Positions 1 through 10,465 of a stretch of 64,000 nt of DNA are shown one piece after another (position 1 is the first letter of the stretch; each line of letters opens with the position of its first letter). A program made the translations under genes and the position numbers. Under the pieces are notes generated by a model, which saw only the letters and a program-made list of their open reading frames with translations, did not search any database and had not been told where the DNA came from. This stretch comes from Anisodus tanguticus (taxonomy: Eukaryota; Streptophyta; Magnoliopsida; Solanales; Solanaceae): assembly GCA_034509755.1 (NCBI GenBank), contig CM067557.1, positions 12,314,001 to 12,378,000 of the forward strand, in the 5' to 3' direction.

Positions 1-298
1 TTACTCTCTATGTACAACCAAAATTGTGTATCACAACCATGTAATGTCAAGTACTCGCCTCTTGGTAACTTTCAGGAAAATTTCTTCTTCTTATCCACCC
101 CACGAGTATAGGAAGTAATATTACTACTTGTATACTATATAGTAGTAATTAAACACTTAAGCAACTAAAACACTTTGCTAATTTGTGAAGTTGCATGTAA
201 CCAAACTTAGTATATGTAGCTGCAAATGACATGCGCACCATTTATTTTTTATGTTTCTTCTTTTCTGCAAACTGCAACACATAGTTTATAAATTATTA

Positions 299-542
299 CT
301 CCCTTGTTCCAATTTATGTTGCACCGTTCAAATTTCGAGACAAACAGTTTAATTTTGATATGGAATCTTTAATATTTTTTGAAATAAAATATATATATTT
401 GAAAACTGCGTAAAAAATATTATATGTCACAATAATTGAAAATTCAAAATATTTAAAAGATATATGAAAAAATTACAATCAAAGAAAAACTTGTTTAAAT
501 CTCAAAATCTGAAAAGTGTCATATAAATTGAAACGGGGGAAG
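299..542. mobile_element. Stowaway-like MITE
   Basis: About 244 bp bounded by imperfect inverted termini: the left end reads CTCCCTTGTTCCAATTTAT and the right end, reverse complemented, reads CTTCCCCCGTTTCAATTTAT. TA dinucleotides flank both ends (297-298 and 543-544), which is the Stowaway/Tc1-mariner target duplication. The interior is AT-rich and has no open frame. The family call rests on the CTCCCT terminus and the TA duplication. Confidence 0.65.
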
Positions 543-1292
543 TAGATTTTACTGATTTCATAGCATTAGGAGCGATTTTGTCTAAGTAGAGTCAATTGAC
601 ATCTATCTACCAGAAACATATTATTAGATAGGTTATAATTAGTTTATGTAAATATGCTGATATATGTTGTATATTTTTGGTTTTTAGTGTGTTTTACATC
701 TTTATATTTTAAAATTATTTTAGGTTGAAATTAACCTGGATTTTGCTATTGCATACCACTAACATATTGGCGAACTATATGTATTTTAAGTCAAGGTCTA
801 ACTTTTAGGTATTAATGTGATGTATTATAGAATTGCATCTTTCTTCCCATAATTTTTTTCTCTCCCCCGTATGTTATCTTTCATTTTTGTTTGTTATGAC
901 TTATGCGTGACTTTTTGTGGAAACATGTACGTAAAGCACGAGAAAGAAATTAAAGGTTATGGTGTATTTAGGGGTACACTAGTAGACTAGGAAGAGCAAA
1001 AATGTTACTTTGACTCACCCTGAGGTCAAATATTATAAATAATGATATAGAAAACATACTCTCCTATCTGTTCTTGCATGAATTGAAGGACTGAGTGATT
1101 TACGTACGGAATTACTTGCCTGTAAGTTAACCTCTATGCTCATTGCTCTGATCTAGGCTTCGCTATCAACTCAACCAGGTCCACGGGTGTGTTAAGGAAG
1201 GTAGGAGTAGTAAATTTCTCGTCTCTTCATGAGTCTTCACCAACAAAAAGCCAATGTCCTCATCTTATATTCTCCAATTAATTTTTTTTTTA
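543..1292. other. AT-rich intergenic DNA, nothing recognised
   Basis: No coding-like frame, tRNA or clear repeat boundary seen. The first 298 bases of the window are similar. The somewhat more mixed composition at 1010-1260 gave no translation I could recognise. Confidence 0.6.
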
Positions 1293-2350
1293 GAAAAAAA
1301 AGCTCAAATATGACATCGAACTATCAGAAAAGATTCATTTATATCATTTGTTAATAATTGGACTAAAAAATGTCACCGCCGTTATCATTTTTGGTCATAT
1401 ATGTCATTACTCACTAACAAAACTTTACTACTATCAGATTTTGTCAAATCACGTTACCTAAACCCTTCATTTTACGAGTAACATATATGAGTCATTTCAT
1501 AGTTAAGTGTCATATTTGAGCCTTATCCGAATTCCTATATAAATCTCCATATTTTATCTAACACGCTTATAGGGACAAGTTTGTCCTTATACTAATAACA
1601 TTATTATTTTATATGAAAAATAAACTATACTCTCTAATTTATTTATTTTATGAATCTAATTTTATTCTACATCATTCACAATTTTTATTTACTTTATGAC
1701 TCTTTAAAAAGATTTAAAACACATAAAATTTGTTTAAGAAAAAATGGGTTTAAAAGAGAGTACACTAATGAGGTGTAGATGGGTATGAAAAGTATATATG
1801 AGTGACATATTTGAGCCTTCTCCCAACCACTATTAACACTGCAAATTTCACTCATATGTAACTTTTCATACACAACTACACCGCATTAGTGTATTCTCTT
1901 TTAAATCTGTCTTTTTTTTCTTAAGTAAATTTTATGTATTTTTTTAAAATCTTTTTAAAGAGTCATAAAATACGTAAAAATTATGAATAAGATTAGATTC
2001 ATAATCTAATTAAATAAGAGAGCATAATTTTTTCATGTAAAATAATAATGTTATTAGTATAAGGGACAAACTTTTCCTTATAAACTTGTTATATAAAAGT
2101 AGAAAAGGTGGAGATTTATATAGAAATTGAGAAAATGCTCAATTATGCCACTGAACTACGAAACAACTCATATATGACACTTGTAAAATGAAGGGTTTAG
2201 ATTATATCACGTGTCAAAATCTGATAGTAATAGAGTTTTGTTAATAAGTAATGACATATATGACCCAAAAGTATAACGGCGATAACATTTTTGAGCCAAA
2301 CTATTTACGAATGACATTTTCTGATAGTTCGATGGCATATGCTTTTTCCC
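1293..2350. mobile_element. Large foldback (palindromic) element
   Basis: The left arm (about 1293-1805) is an imperfect reverse complement of the right arm (about 1848-2350) over most of its length, with a spacer of only about 40 bp. Matching blocks include CATCGAACTATCAGAAAA with its complement, AAACCCTTCATTTTAC with its complement, and CTAATAACATTATTATTTTA with its complement. This is the architecture of a foldback element or of a hairpin formed by two head-to-head MITE copies. The arms carry many differences, so the event is not recent. Short shadow frames inside have no domain similarity. No target duplication was identified. Confidence 0.75.
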
Positions 2351-2432
2351 TTCTTTGTATCTTGTTTTACATGAGGCTCTGTTATTCAAATATAATATTT
2401 TTTCCTTTATTGTTGTTAGGACTCATTATTAT

Positions 2433-2603
2433 GAGGGATAAGTGATACTAATTGATTTTGAAATTAAATTTGGGATGAGTTTATCCCATATTGATTGGGA
2501 TAAAATTTCAGGATTGTAGTATTATTTTTACCCCACATTGAGAAGATAACAATTTCTGAATAATTAATCTCAAAATAACTTGTTCCCAAACCAAACGAGC
2601 CCT
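2433..2603. mobile_element. Possible small MITE
   Basis: The stretch starts with GGGATAAGTGATACTAATT-like sequence, contains GGGATGAGTTTATCCC, and ends with the complement of GGGCTCGTTTGGTTTGGGAA, a terminal phrase common in plant MITEs. The inverted similarity between the ends is weak and no target duplication was found, so both the boundaries and the family are uncertain. Confidence 0.3.
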
Positions 2604-3869
2604 TGGGGTAAAGAGGAAGACAATCAGCTTACTGCTTTGCTACCCATAGTGCATCAGTAGATGTTTTCCTTTGTTTACTGGAAGTGAGAAATGATACAAA
2701 CCCACAGAAGAAAACTATTACTCCACTACTAGTGATAGTCAGTGGGTTGCTTAGCATGAAGAACATATTGGCCCATAGAATTTAAAGTTTATTAATTGAA
2801 ATTCTTGCACGGATTTCCCTTCAAATGCACTGGTATTTAATTTTTACTCCTTATATTTGTGATCTTTAATTTTTGCTCATGCTTATTTAATGACAATATT
2901 CAAATATGTTTCGCTCGGCATAAGTATTGTAATATTTTTATCTTCAGAAACTGAACTTTTGTTTCACTCGACACAAGTTTCGTAGGACTTAAATTATATG
3001 ACATAAGTTGTATAGTATTTTTCAGATTATGTTGAGTGTTGAAAGTTTTGTCTTTTTACGGCATAACTTGTGTGAATGTCATGATACATATGACGAAGTA
3101 AACGATAATTATGCCGAGCGAAATCCAATTTTTGATTAGTTGACAGAGTTGCCCTTCAAGGGTAATTATGGACCTTCATACATACTGCAAGGGCAAATTT
3201 AATCCCCGTGGTTTATGTCATTTTTCTAATCCACAAATTCTAGCATTAGTGTAATCTTTGTTGTAAATCTCTATGGCAATATTTGAGGATAACCAGTTGT
3301 CATTCACTGTCAAACTAATACTTCTGTTTGTAATCTAAATTAGACATTGGCTCTTCAATAGGTTAAAGACTCGATTTAGTGTTGTTATATGTATGTTAAC
3401 ATGTCACTGCCGTAAACTACTGATAGAATGTAATTTATTTATATATTTTCTAATCTCTGTCTTCACAGTGAATGAAATATGCACTTCCTCTTTTATTTTA
3501 ATTTTTCAGGATGCTAATTTTGAGGGACTTTTGGAAGCAGAAAAGATCAGGCAGAACCGTTCAAGTAAATAAGATCAGGTAGAGTTATTATCTGCTTCAT
3601 CTATGACTCTATTTCAGAACAAAGTTAAAAATGTCTTGTTTAGTTTCTTTTAGGTTTGTATTTATCTGAATCAAATATATATGCCCCTATTGTATGAGTG
3701 AAGGTTCATAATTGCTCTCCAAGGAAAAATCTGGTCAACTGGTCGGCTACTTAGTTCTAATTTTACTAGTTGACCTCGTTTGTAGATATAAGATGATGTT
3801 AATTTCGAATAGTTAGAAGCATATTTTGGCCCTTTTCCCATATATTTATATGGTTTGAGTCAAAATCAA
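2604..3869. other. AT-rich intergenic DNA
   Basis: No long frame. Contains one exon-like stretch (annotated separately) and pyrimidine-rich tracts. Nothing else recognised. Confidence 0.5.
3511..3573 (+). other. Candidate isolated terminal exon
   Basis: A T-rich tract ending in TTTTTCAG (a good splice acceptor) is followed by an in-frame stretch that translates as a charged peptide beginning DANFEGLLEAEKIRQNR and reaching a stop about 20 codons later (TAA at about 3571). Its base composition is more gene-like than the surroundings. No upstream exon was found, so it could be a gene fragment, the last exon of a gene beginning outside the window, or chance. Confidence 0.2.
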
Positions 3870-3871
3870 TA

Positions 3872-4105
3872 CTCCTTTTGTCTCAATTTATATACACAGT
3901 TCTTTTTAGTCAATTCCAAAAACAATGCTATATTTTCTTATTTGGTAACAATTTAATTTAAAATTTTATCTTTTACGCTTAACGGAATAATTTATAACCA
4001 CACAAATATCTTTCGCTTGTTTTAGATCACAAAATTCAAAAGTTTTTTTTATTTTTAAACACCGTGATCAGTCAAACTACATCTCATAAATTAAGAATGA
4101 GGGAG
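3872..4105. mobile_element. Stowaway-like MITE
   Basis: 234 bp with ends CTCCTTTTGTCTCAATTTAT and, reverse complemented on the right, CTCCCTCATTCTTAATTTAT. TA flanks both sides (3870-3871 and 4106-4107). No coding capacity. These ends match the plant Stowaway type better than those of the 299-542 copy. Confidence 0.75.
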
Positions 4106-4184
4106 TACTAAATTATATTGATCACCCATACTGTATAGGGTGCATCCTTATCTTTTCAGTACATTAACTTAGGAAAAGATAGTA

Positions 4185-4456
4185 CTCCCACAGTCTCAAA
4201 TTATTTGTCGTGGTTTCTAAAAATAGTTATCTTAAATTTTTTATCATTTTAGAAGTTTAAGGCATAATTATATATTTTTTCTTCATTTTACCTTTTGTCA
4301 TTAATGAAGATGACACATAAATAGAATAAACATTTAATGGAGAGAGATTATAACTTAGTCATAAATAAGGATAAAATAGGTCAAATAATCCTTTTAATTA
4401 ATATTTCTTAAGGGACATGTAAACCAAAAAAGCGATAAATAATTTAATGGAGAGAG
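4185..4456. mobile_element. Degenerate Stowaway-like MITE
   Basis: The left end CTCCCACAGTCTCAAATTAT follows a TA. The right end, around ATAAATAATTTAATGGAGAG, is a poor complement of it. A phrase TTTAATGGAGAGAGATTAT occurs twice inside (about 4336 and 4443), which suggests an internal duplication. Boundaries are approximate. Confidence 0.4.
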
Positions 4457-4572
4457 ATTATTTACCTGTGCTAGTTGCTGCTTGCTTTTTCGGAATGCGC
4501 TATCAGGGCTTATTGCTTATCGTTTCTCTTGCTTTGCTTTTGCTGTTGCTTTGCTTGTGCTTATGCTCTGTC

Positions 4573-4658
4573 TTGAGCCGATGGTCTCTCGTTTCTCTCA
4601 ATCCTCCCCAAACCCCACGTTGTGGGATTGCACTGAGTATGTTATTGTTGTTGTTGTG
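4573..4658 (+). mobile_element. SINE 3' fragment, TS-like tail
   Basis: Sequence reading TTGAGCCGATGGTCTCTCG, then CCTCCCCAAACCCCACG, then GTGGGATTGCACTGAGTATG, ends in TTG repeats. This order matches the 3' part of the TS SINE family described from tobacco and other Solanaceae, with the middle section missing. The tRNA-related 5' part with A and B boxes is not recognisable, so this is a truncated copy. Confidence 0.65.
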
Positions 4659-4887
4659 GAGAATATAAAAAATGTATACTTCTCCCCCAAAGTAAAATAA
4701 AAAGTTTTCCTCTATCGGCTTCAAAAGGTTACTACTATGAGAAAACAGGCAAATAGTGAGCCTATCAAGCTATATTATGCCTATAAAGCATTGGGAATGA
4801 ACACAAGGACATATATAGACGCCCTAAGATGGAGAAAGAGTAGAGTAAATATTTAGCTCTTGTCAAATAGGAAAAAAAAACAAATTT

Positions 4888-5228
4888 TGTTAAGAGTCCT
4901 ACATCGGATATGGAATAGGAACATGGACTCCTTATATGGATTTTGACAATCCTCACCCTACAAGCTAGCTTTTTGGTCGAGTTAGGCCCAAGATTCATTC
5001 CTTACATGGTATCAGAGTCAGTCCCATTCCAATTCTTTGTTCACCGATGTTGGACCCCTAAATTATATTATTCACGCTCCAGTTAACAACGTATGGGCGT
5101 GCGGGGGAGTGTTAAGAGTCCCACATCGGATATGAAATGAGAACATGGACTCCTTATATGGACTTGGACAATCTTCACCCTACAAGCTATCTTTTGGGGT
5201 TGAGTTAGGCCCAAGATTCATTCTTTAC
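4888..5228 (+). mobile_element. TRIM element copy 1 (main part)
   Basis: A terminal-repeat retrotransposon in miniature. The 5' LTR is 4888-5006 (TGTTAAGAGTCC to CTTACA). It is followed immediately by a primer-binding site, TGGTATCAGAGTC (5007-5019), complementary to the initiator methionine tRNA end. About 90 bp of non-coding DNA and a purine tract (GCGTGCGGGGGAG) lead to the 3' LTR at 5110. The 3' LTR breaks off at 5228 because copia element 1 is inserted there; its final base is 10260. The target duplication AATTT lies at 4883-4887 and 10261-10265. It has no genes, so it would depend on proteins from another element. Confidence 0.85.
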
Positions 5229-5383
5229 TATTAACGTGTACAATATTATATTTAGCCATATTTAGTGTTGTTTAATTATGGTAGATATAAGATCCCTGTT
5301 GTATGAGTATTCCACATTGTACACCCTATATATATTTGTATTAATGAGAAAGGCTCCCCAAGGGAGATTAATACAATCTTACA
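5229..5383 (+). repeat. Copia 1 5' LTR
   Basis: 155 bp, matching 10080-10254 base for base over most of its length, from ATTAACGTGTACAATATTAT to the terminal TTACA. CCCTATATATAT near 5321-5332 could be the TATA region. The expected terminal TG is missing here, although the 3' copy reads TGTATTAACG. Confidence 0.85.
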
Positions 5384-5506
5384 TGGTATCAAGAGCCAAA
5401 CCCTAAAAACACCTAAACCCTTCTTTTTTGGGTTAACCCCCCCCCCCCCCCCCGAAGCCGAAGGATAACCCTCATTTTTCTCTCATGTTCCTTTTGTGTG
5501 CCTACC

Positions 5507-6528
5507 ATGTCTCCCCCACCTCTCCTAAGGCTTCCTCCTCCTTCACAATCGTCATAGACAACCCCTACCTCATCCACATCTTCTTTTCATCCGGCTTTCT
5601 CCGTCATAAATATCAAGAATTTCATTCCCATCACTCTTGATCAAGAAGATGGTCAATACTCCTCGTGGGTCGAACTCTTTCGCATTCACGCTTGCGCGTA
5701 TAACGTGCTTGACCAAATTGACGACTCTCTTTCCCGTCCCATTGATGTTGCAGACTCTACTTGGCGTCGTCTTGACGCCATAGTTAAACAGTGAATTTAC
5801 GGCACCATCTCCAAAGATTTTCTTCATACAATTATTAAAACAGGTGCATTGGCTCATGAATTATGGGTACTATTGGAAGAAATATTTCAGGATAACAAAA
5901 ATACTCGGCTGTGTATTTGGAGGAACAATTTAATAATACACATCTCGAGAATATTTCCAACATGTCTGACTATTGTTAATAGTTAAAACTAGTTGCATAC
6001 CAATTATCCAACGTGGGGACACCCGTCTCCGACACAAAGATAGTCCTACAACTTATTTCTGACTTACCGAAAGGAGAATATGATACGCTAGCCACTATGA
6101 TTCAACAAGTTGACCCACTACCGAGTTTCAACAGGGCATGTTCACAATTACTTTTGGAGGAAACCCGATGTGCCAAACAAGACGCCTACAATAAAAAAAC
6201 ATTAGCGATTGAACATCCGGTCACCAACGCAACCCTTACCACCCAGCCACCACTGCCGGACTACCACCAGTCGCGGGACAGTCGCGGTAGAGGTAGGGGT
6301 GGCAGAGGCCGCAATAATGGCAAAAACGGTAAGGGTAGAGGCAGAGGAAAGGGCCTCGCCAATACCCCTGGACAAATTCAAGAAATTGGGCCTCAGCCTA
6401 CGGCCCACCCCACACGGCCAGTACACAGTACCCGCAGACCTGGACACACAGTGTTCTGGTCCATGGACCAAGCCCACGACCATAAGCTTCGGTTGGCCAT
6501 CAGACCCACCTGTCAGCCGCAAGTCTAG
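5507..6528 (+). pseudogene. Copia 1 gag (broken)
   Basis: Encodes the capsid/nucleocapsid protein that packages the element RNA in the cytoplasm. ATG at 5507 is followed by a proline-rich start with an early stop. From about 5605 the frame shows the copia gag signature (NIKNFIPI, then SSWVELF) before a stop near 5791. From 6013 an open frame of 171 residues covers the C-terminal half: VLQLISDLPKGEYDTLATMI, then a glycine/arginine-rich basic tail (about residues 91-114) typical of nucleic-acid binding in this lineage. No CCHC knuckle is visible. A 17-base C run (5437-5453) lies in the leader just upstream. Confidence 0.75.
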
Positions 6529-6587
6529 CCCAGCAGACTCACGGTCTGGTCCACACAAAGTTAGGTTAGGCTTTCGGTACTTTCAAC

Positions 6588-6830
6588 TTGCAGCAGCCCG
6601 ATGAAAATTGGTACATGGACACAAGTGCCATATCTCATCTCACCCGATCGGTAGGTAATCTTCCCAAACTATTTCAGTTAAAGTATCCTCAATTTATCAC
6701 TATTGGTAATTGCCACCGTATTCCAATTCAGGGTTATGGTACAACATATACCCAACCACCTCACCCACCCTTCTCCCTAAACAACGTCATGTATGCTCCC
6801 AACATTATTAAAAATTTAATATATGTCTAA
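6588..6830 (+). pseudogene. Copia 1 protease
   Basis: A fragment of about 80 residues with the retroelement aspartic protease start NWYMDTSAISHLT. The catalytic aspartate is kept, but the usual DTG/DSG triad reads DTS, so the conserved glycine is lost. The C-terminal part VMYAPNIIKNLIYV matches the usual end of the copia protease fold. Frame breaks separate it from gag and integrase, which in an intact copia would be one polyprotein. Confidence 0.75.
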
Positions 6831-6884
6831 AAATTTACTCATAATAATTCCGTCTTTGTTGACTTTGACCCGTTTGGTTTCACT

Positions 6885-8524
6885 GTGAAGGATCTCCGTA
6901 AGAGAATACCCCTTACGAGATGCAATAGCACGGGGGATCTCTATCCGTTCCCATCCACCCCCGCTGCCAGCTCATGCTCTCCCATATCTCTCGCTGCTAT
7001 CTCACGTCAACTTGGCATAATAGGCTTGGACACCCAAGAGCTCCAGTTTTTAATTTTCTTAGAGGTAATAACTTTATTAGATGTAATAATGGAAAACTTG
7101 CCCATCATTGTGTTTCTTGCTCTTTAGGAAAATATGTTCGCCTTCCTTTTAAGTCAGCTTTAAGCGTTACATTCTCTCCTTTTGACATTATTCATGCTGA
7201 TTTGTGGACATCTCTCATCACTAGCTCACTGGGTCATAAATATTATCTAGTCTTATTAGATGATTACTCTCATTTTATTTGGATTTATCCGCTACAATTT
7301 AAGTCCGAAGTTTTTCCAAGTTTCTTGAATTTCGTATTTTTATTAAAACACAATTTGAAAAAGCCATCAAATCTTTTCATTGTGATAATGGTCGTGAGTT
7401 TAGTAATTCCATGTTTCACAAATACTGCAAAAATAATGGCCTGGTTTTTCATTTTTCGTGTCCCCACACCTCCCCTCAAAATGGCAAAGCAGAACGAATC
7501 ATCCGCACCATAAATAACATGGTTCGTACCCTCCTCTTTCACGCCTCTCTCTCTCCCTCCTTTTGGGTTTATGCAGTCAAAATGGTAGAATATTTTACCC
7601 ACTAGTACTCTTCATAACATGACTCTAACCGAAATCTTATACCATATGGTCCCATCTTATGACTACCTTCGAATTTTCGACTGCATGTGCTACCAAAACC
7701 TTGCCTCAATTGTCCCTCATAAATTAGCACCTCGAACCATTCCTTGTGTCTTCGTAGGCTTCCCGTCTAATCATAGGGGCTACTTGTTCTATGATGTGTC
7801 CACCCATCAAATCCACGTCTCTCGTCACATTACGTTTGACGAGACCATTTTTCCCTTTGCAAATATCCAAAAAAATCGTAACATGGACTACATATTTCTC
7901 GACTCCGACACCTCCCATGTCATACTCGAAGAACGGTACCGTCCTACTGCTACCGTTCAACCATCGACCTCCCTCACACATGTCACTGCTACCTCCGGCA
8001 GTGACTCCGATCAGTCACAATCAACGTCAATTCATGTCTCCACCATCGAAATTCACCACACCGTCCCACCGTCGACTTCGGCAGACACCCAAACCTCCAA
8101 CCGGCTCAATCAACCAATGACTGTCGCAACACCACCATACTGCTATTCCAACACCACAGCCCAACCAGTTACCGGAAACCTATTTCACACTAACCCCGAT
8201 ACCCATACCGCCACACTCACACCACCAGACCTAAGCCCCAACCCACCACCGACTTCATACCCCACATTACCTAACCCAAACTGTATCGATCCTCCTAGAT
8301 CTACACCACCACCACACCCGCTGTCAAAACCAGAAACCATACACCCAACACCACAACCCATTGTCGAACCCCGTCCCCAAACTAACAACATCTCATTGCC
8401 AAATTCCCAGAACCCAACTTCATACACAAATACCAAAAGTACCCCTGCCCCCACTCACCATATGGAAACCCGTGCCCAACACTGGATTTTCAAACCCAAA
8501 GTCCAGTTTAACTTGTCCACCTAA
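6885..8524 (+). pseudogene. Copia 1 integrase
   Basis: The integrase inserts element cDNA into nuclear DNA. The pre-integrase zinc-binding part is visible around 7018-7140 (HNRLGHP, then CVSCSLGK). The core begins FDIIHADLW and DDYSHFIW (about 7180-7280), and the third core segment PHTSPQNGKAERIIRTINN (7465-7520) carries the glutamate. A stop near 7604 precedes a 301-residue frame (7619-8524) with the C-terminal region (FVGFPSNHRGYLFYD) and a long Pro/Thr/Ser-rich linker. The linker probably leads to reverse transcriptase and explains several proline-rich shadow frames on both strands. Confidence 0.8.
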
Positions 8525-8569
8525 ACCGTTTCCCCATTTTCTAAAAATTCAAAATTAGCCAAACTAGAC

Positions 8570-9335
8570 CCTAATTGGAATGCGGCCATATGTGAGGAAT
8601 TTAATGCTTTAACGAAACAACACACTTGGGATTTGGTTCCTAGACCAGAGGGGGTGAATATGATCCGATGCATGTGGCTTTTTCTTCACAAATACAGAGA
8701 CAGTGGAGATCTAGAGATGTACAAGGCGAGACTTGTGGCTAATGGCACTAATCAACAAGAGGGCATTGATTGTGGTGAGACGTTCAGTCCGGTTGTTACA
8801 CCGGCTACCATTCATACAGTTCTGAGTATTGCTATGGGTAGGCATTGGCCAATCCATCAGCTTGATGTGAAAAATGTGTTTCTATTTGGTGATTTGAAAA
8901 AACTGTTTATATGCACCAACCGCCTGATTTTGTCCATCCAGCAGCCCCTTAGTATGTATGTCGTCTTAATAAGTCAATTTATGGTTTGAAATAGTCCCCT
9001 CGAGCATGGTATGATCGCTTTACACAGTACGTTATGCAAATTGGGTTCGTATGCAGCAAGTGTGATAATTCTCTATTTCTATTTCATCGAAGTAGTAACA
9101 TTACTTATTTATTGTTATATGTCGATGACATTGTGCTTATTGCCTCTTCTGATTTCCAAAAAAATGAGATCATTGCTTTGCTTAAGACCGAATTTGCTAT
9201 GAATGACTTGGGGAAGTTGAGCTATTTTTTTGGGGATATCAGTGGCTCATTCTGCAGATACTATGTTCTTGTGTCAGCGCAAGTATGCATAGGAGATAGT
9301 GTACAGGGCTAAAATAGAGAACTGCAAGATCATGT
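8570..9335 (+). pseudogene. Copia 1 reverse transcriptase
   Basis: The RT copies element RNA into DNA. Palm motifs run in order: NMIRCMWLF and YKARLVANGTNQQEGIDCGE (8650-8785), WPIHQLDVKNVFLFGDL (8848-8897, where the usual DVKNAFLHG is altered), a stop and frameshift at 8989-9034, then LLLYVDDIVL with the catalytic YVDD at 9118-9129. The domain then breaks again near 9312. The catalytic motif survives, but the frame is split in at least three places. Confidence 0.85.
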
Positions 9336-9344
9336 CCACTCCGA

Positions 9345-10070
9345 TTGACTCTAAATCAAAGCTTAGTGCTGTTGATGATGCTCATGTATCCGATCCCACT
9401 CTTTACAGGAGTCTTGCAGGTGCACTATATTATCTTACCTTCACCCGACCTGACATTGCGTATGTCGTTTAGCAGGTGTGCCTATTCATGCATGCCCCCA
9501 GGGAGCCTCATTTTACTGCCCTCAAGCGTATCAATCAATACGTTAAGGGCACACTTGATTATGGATTGCACTTATACCCCTCAGCACCAACCAGATTGTT
9601 ATCATATACGAATACTGATTGGGCAGGCTGTCCGAAAACGCAACGCTCCACCTCTGGCTATTATGTGTTCTTAGGGGATAACCTCATTTCATGGTCTACC
9701 AAGCGGCAAACCACCTTATCCCGTTCGAGTGCAGAAACAAAGTAACGAGGCGTTGCAAATGTTATTGTTGAGATCTGTTGGCTTCGAAACCTTCTTTTAG
9801 AGCTTCAGTGTCCCTTGCGTAAGGCGTCTTTGGTCTATTGTGATAAAATATCCGCCATATTTATCCCATAATTCAGTTCAGCATCAGCGAACCAAGCACA
9901 TTGAGATGAATATACACTTTGTTCGTGAGAAGACTGCTCTCGGTCATGTTAAGGTGTTGCACATGCCTTCTTCGTATCATTATGCAGATATCTTCATGAA
10001 AGGTCTTCCTAGACAGCTCTTCCTCGACTTCAGATCCAGTCTTAGCGTCCGGCCTTCTCCAGCTCCGACT
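9345..10070 (+). pseudogene. Copia 1 RNase H
   Basis: The RNase H removes element RNA from the RNA-DNA hybrid. Recognisable blocks are LKRINQYVKGTLDYGLHLYP (9520-9580), then TDWAGCPKTQRSTSGYYVFLG and SWSTKRQTTLSRSSAE (9616-9742), then RTKHIEMNIHFVREK and the closing HMPSSYHYADIFMKGLP (9890-10010). A stop at 9743-9745 and frame changes break it. The polypurine tract follows directly, as in other copia elements. Confidence 0.8.
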
Positions 10071-10079
10071 GAGGGGGTG

Positions 10080-10171
10080 TATTAACGTGTACAATATTAT
10101 ATTTACCATATTAGTGTTGTATAATTATGATAGATATATGATCCTTGTTGTATGAGGATTCCACATTGTAC

Positions 10172-10210
<39 letters not shown>

Positions 10211-10254
10211 ATTAATGAGAAAGGCTCCACAAGGGAGATTAATACAATCTTACA
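10080..10254 (+). repeat. Copia 1 3' LTR with AT expansion
   Basis: Matches the 5' LTR but carries an uninterrupted AT dinucleotide run at about 10176-10206 where the 5' copy has only a short one, which accounts for most of the length difference. Ends TTACA at 10254 and is followed by the target duplication TTTAT. Confidence 0.85.
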
Positions 10255-10465
10255 TTTATAAATTTAACACTTATCGGCCTCCACACTTAAATCTTTATAC
10301 GGCCAGCTTATCTAAATGGTTTGTAACGATAACTATATATATAGTGTGTGTGTGTGTAAGAAAAAAGGATGACTGTGTTGTAGGAAAAGAATAAATTAAG
10401 GCCTGAACATATGTGGAATTTTTAGGGATAACATTAGTAGCAAGGAGCATGGGTACTGCAAACTA

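Larger units (their letters stand above)
5229..10254 (+). mobile_element. Ty1/copia retrotransposon 1 (complete, inactive)
   Basis: A complete copia element with LTRs 5229-5383 and 10080-10254 (the 3' copy probably starts TG at 10078). The primer-binding site TGGTATCAAGAGCC is at 5384-5397 and the polypurine tract GAGGGGG at 10071-10077. The internal order gag, protease, integrase, reverse transcriptase, RNase H is diagnostic of copia. It is inserted in the last bases of TRIM copy 1: TTTAC (5224-5228) left and TTTAT (10255-10259) right form the 5-bp duplication with one later change. Many stops and frameshifts in all domains make it non-functional. Confidence 0.9.

Noticed and set aside
5570..5857. 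95-codon minus-strand frame
   Set aside because: Antisense shadow of the copia 1 gag region, whose plus-strand reading shows the gag signature.
8185..8454. Gly-rich minus-strand frame
   Set aside because: Antisense shadow of the Pro/Thr-rich linker between copia 1 integrase and RT.
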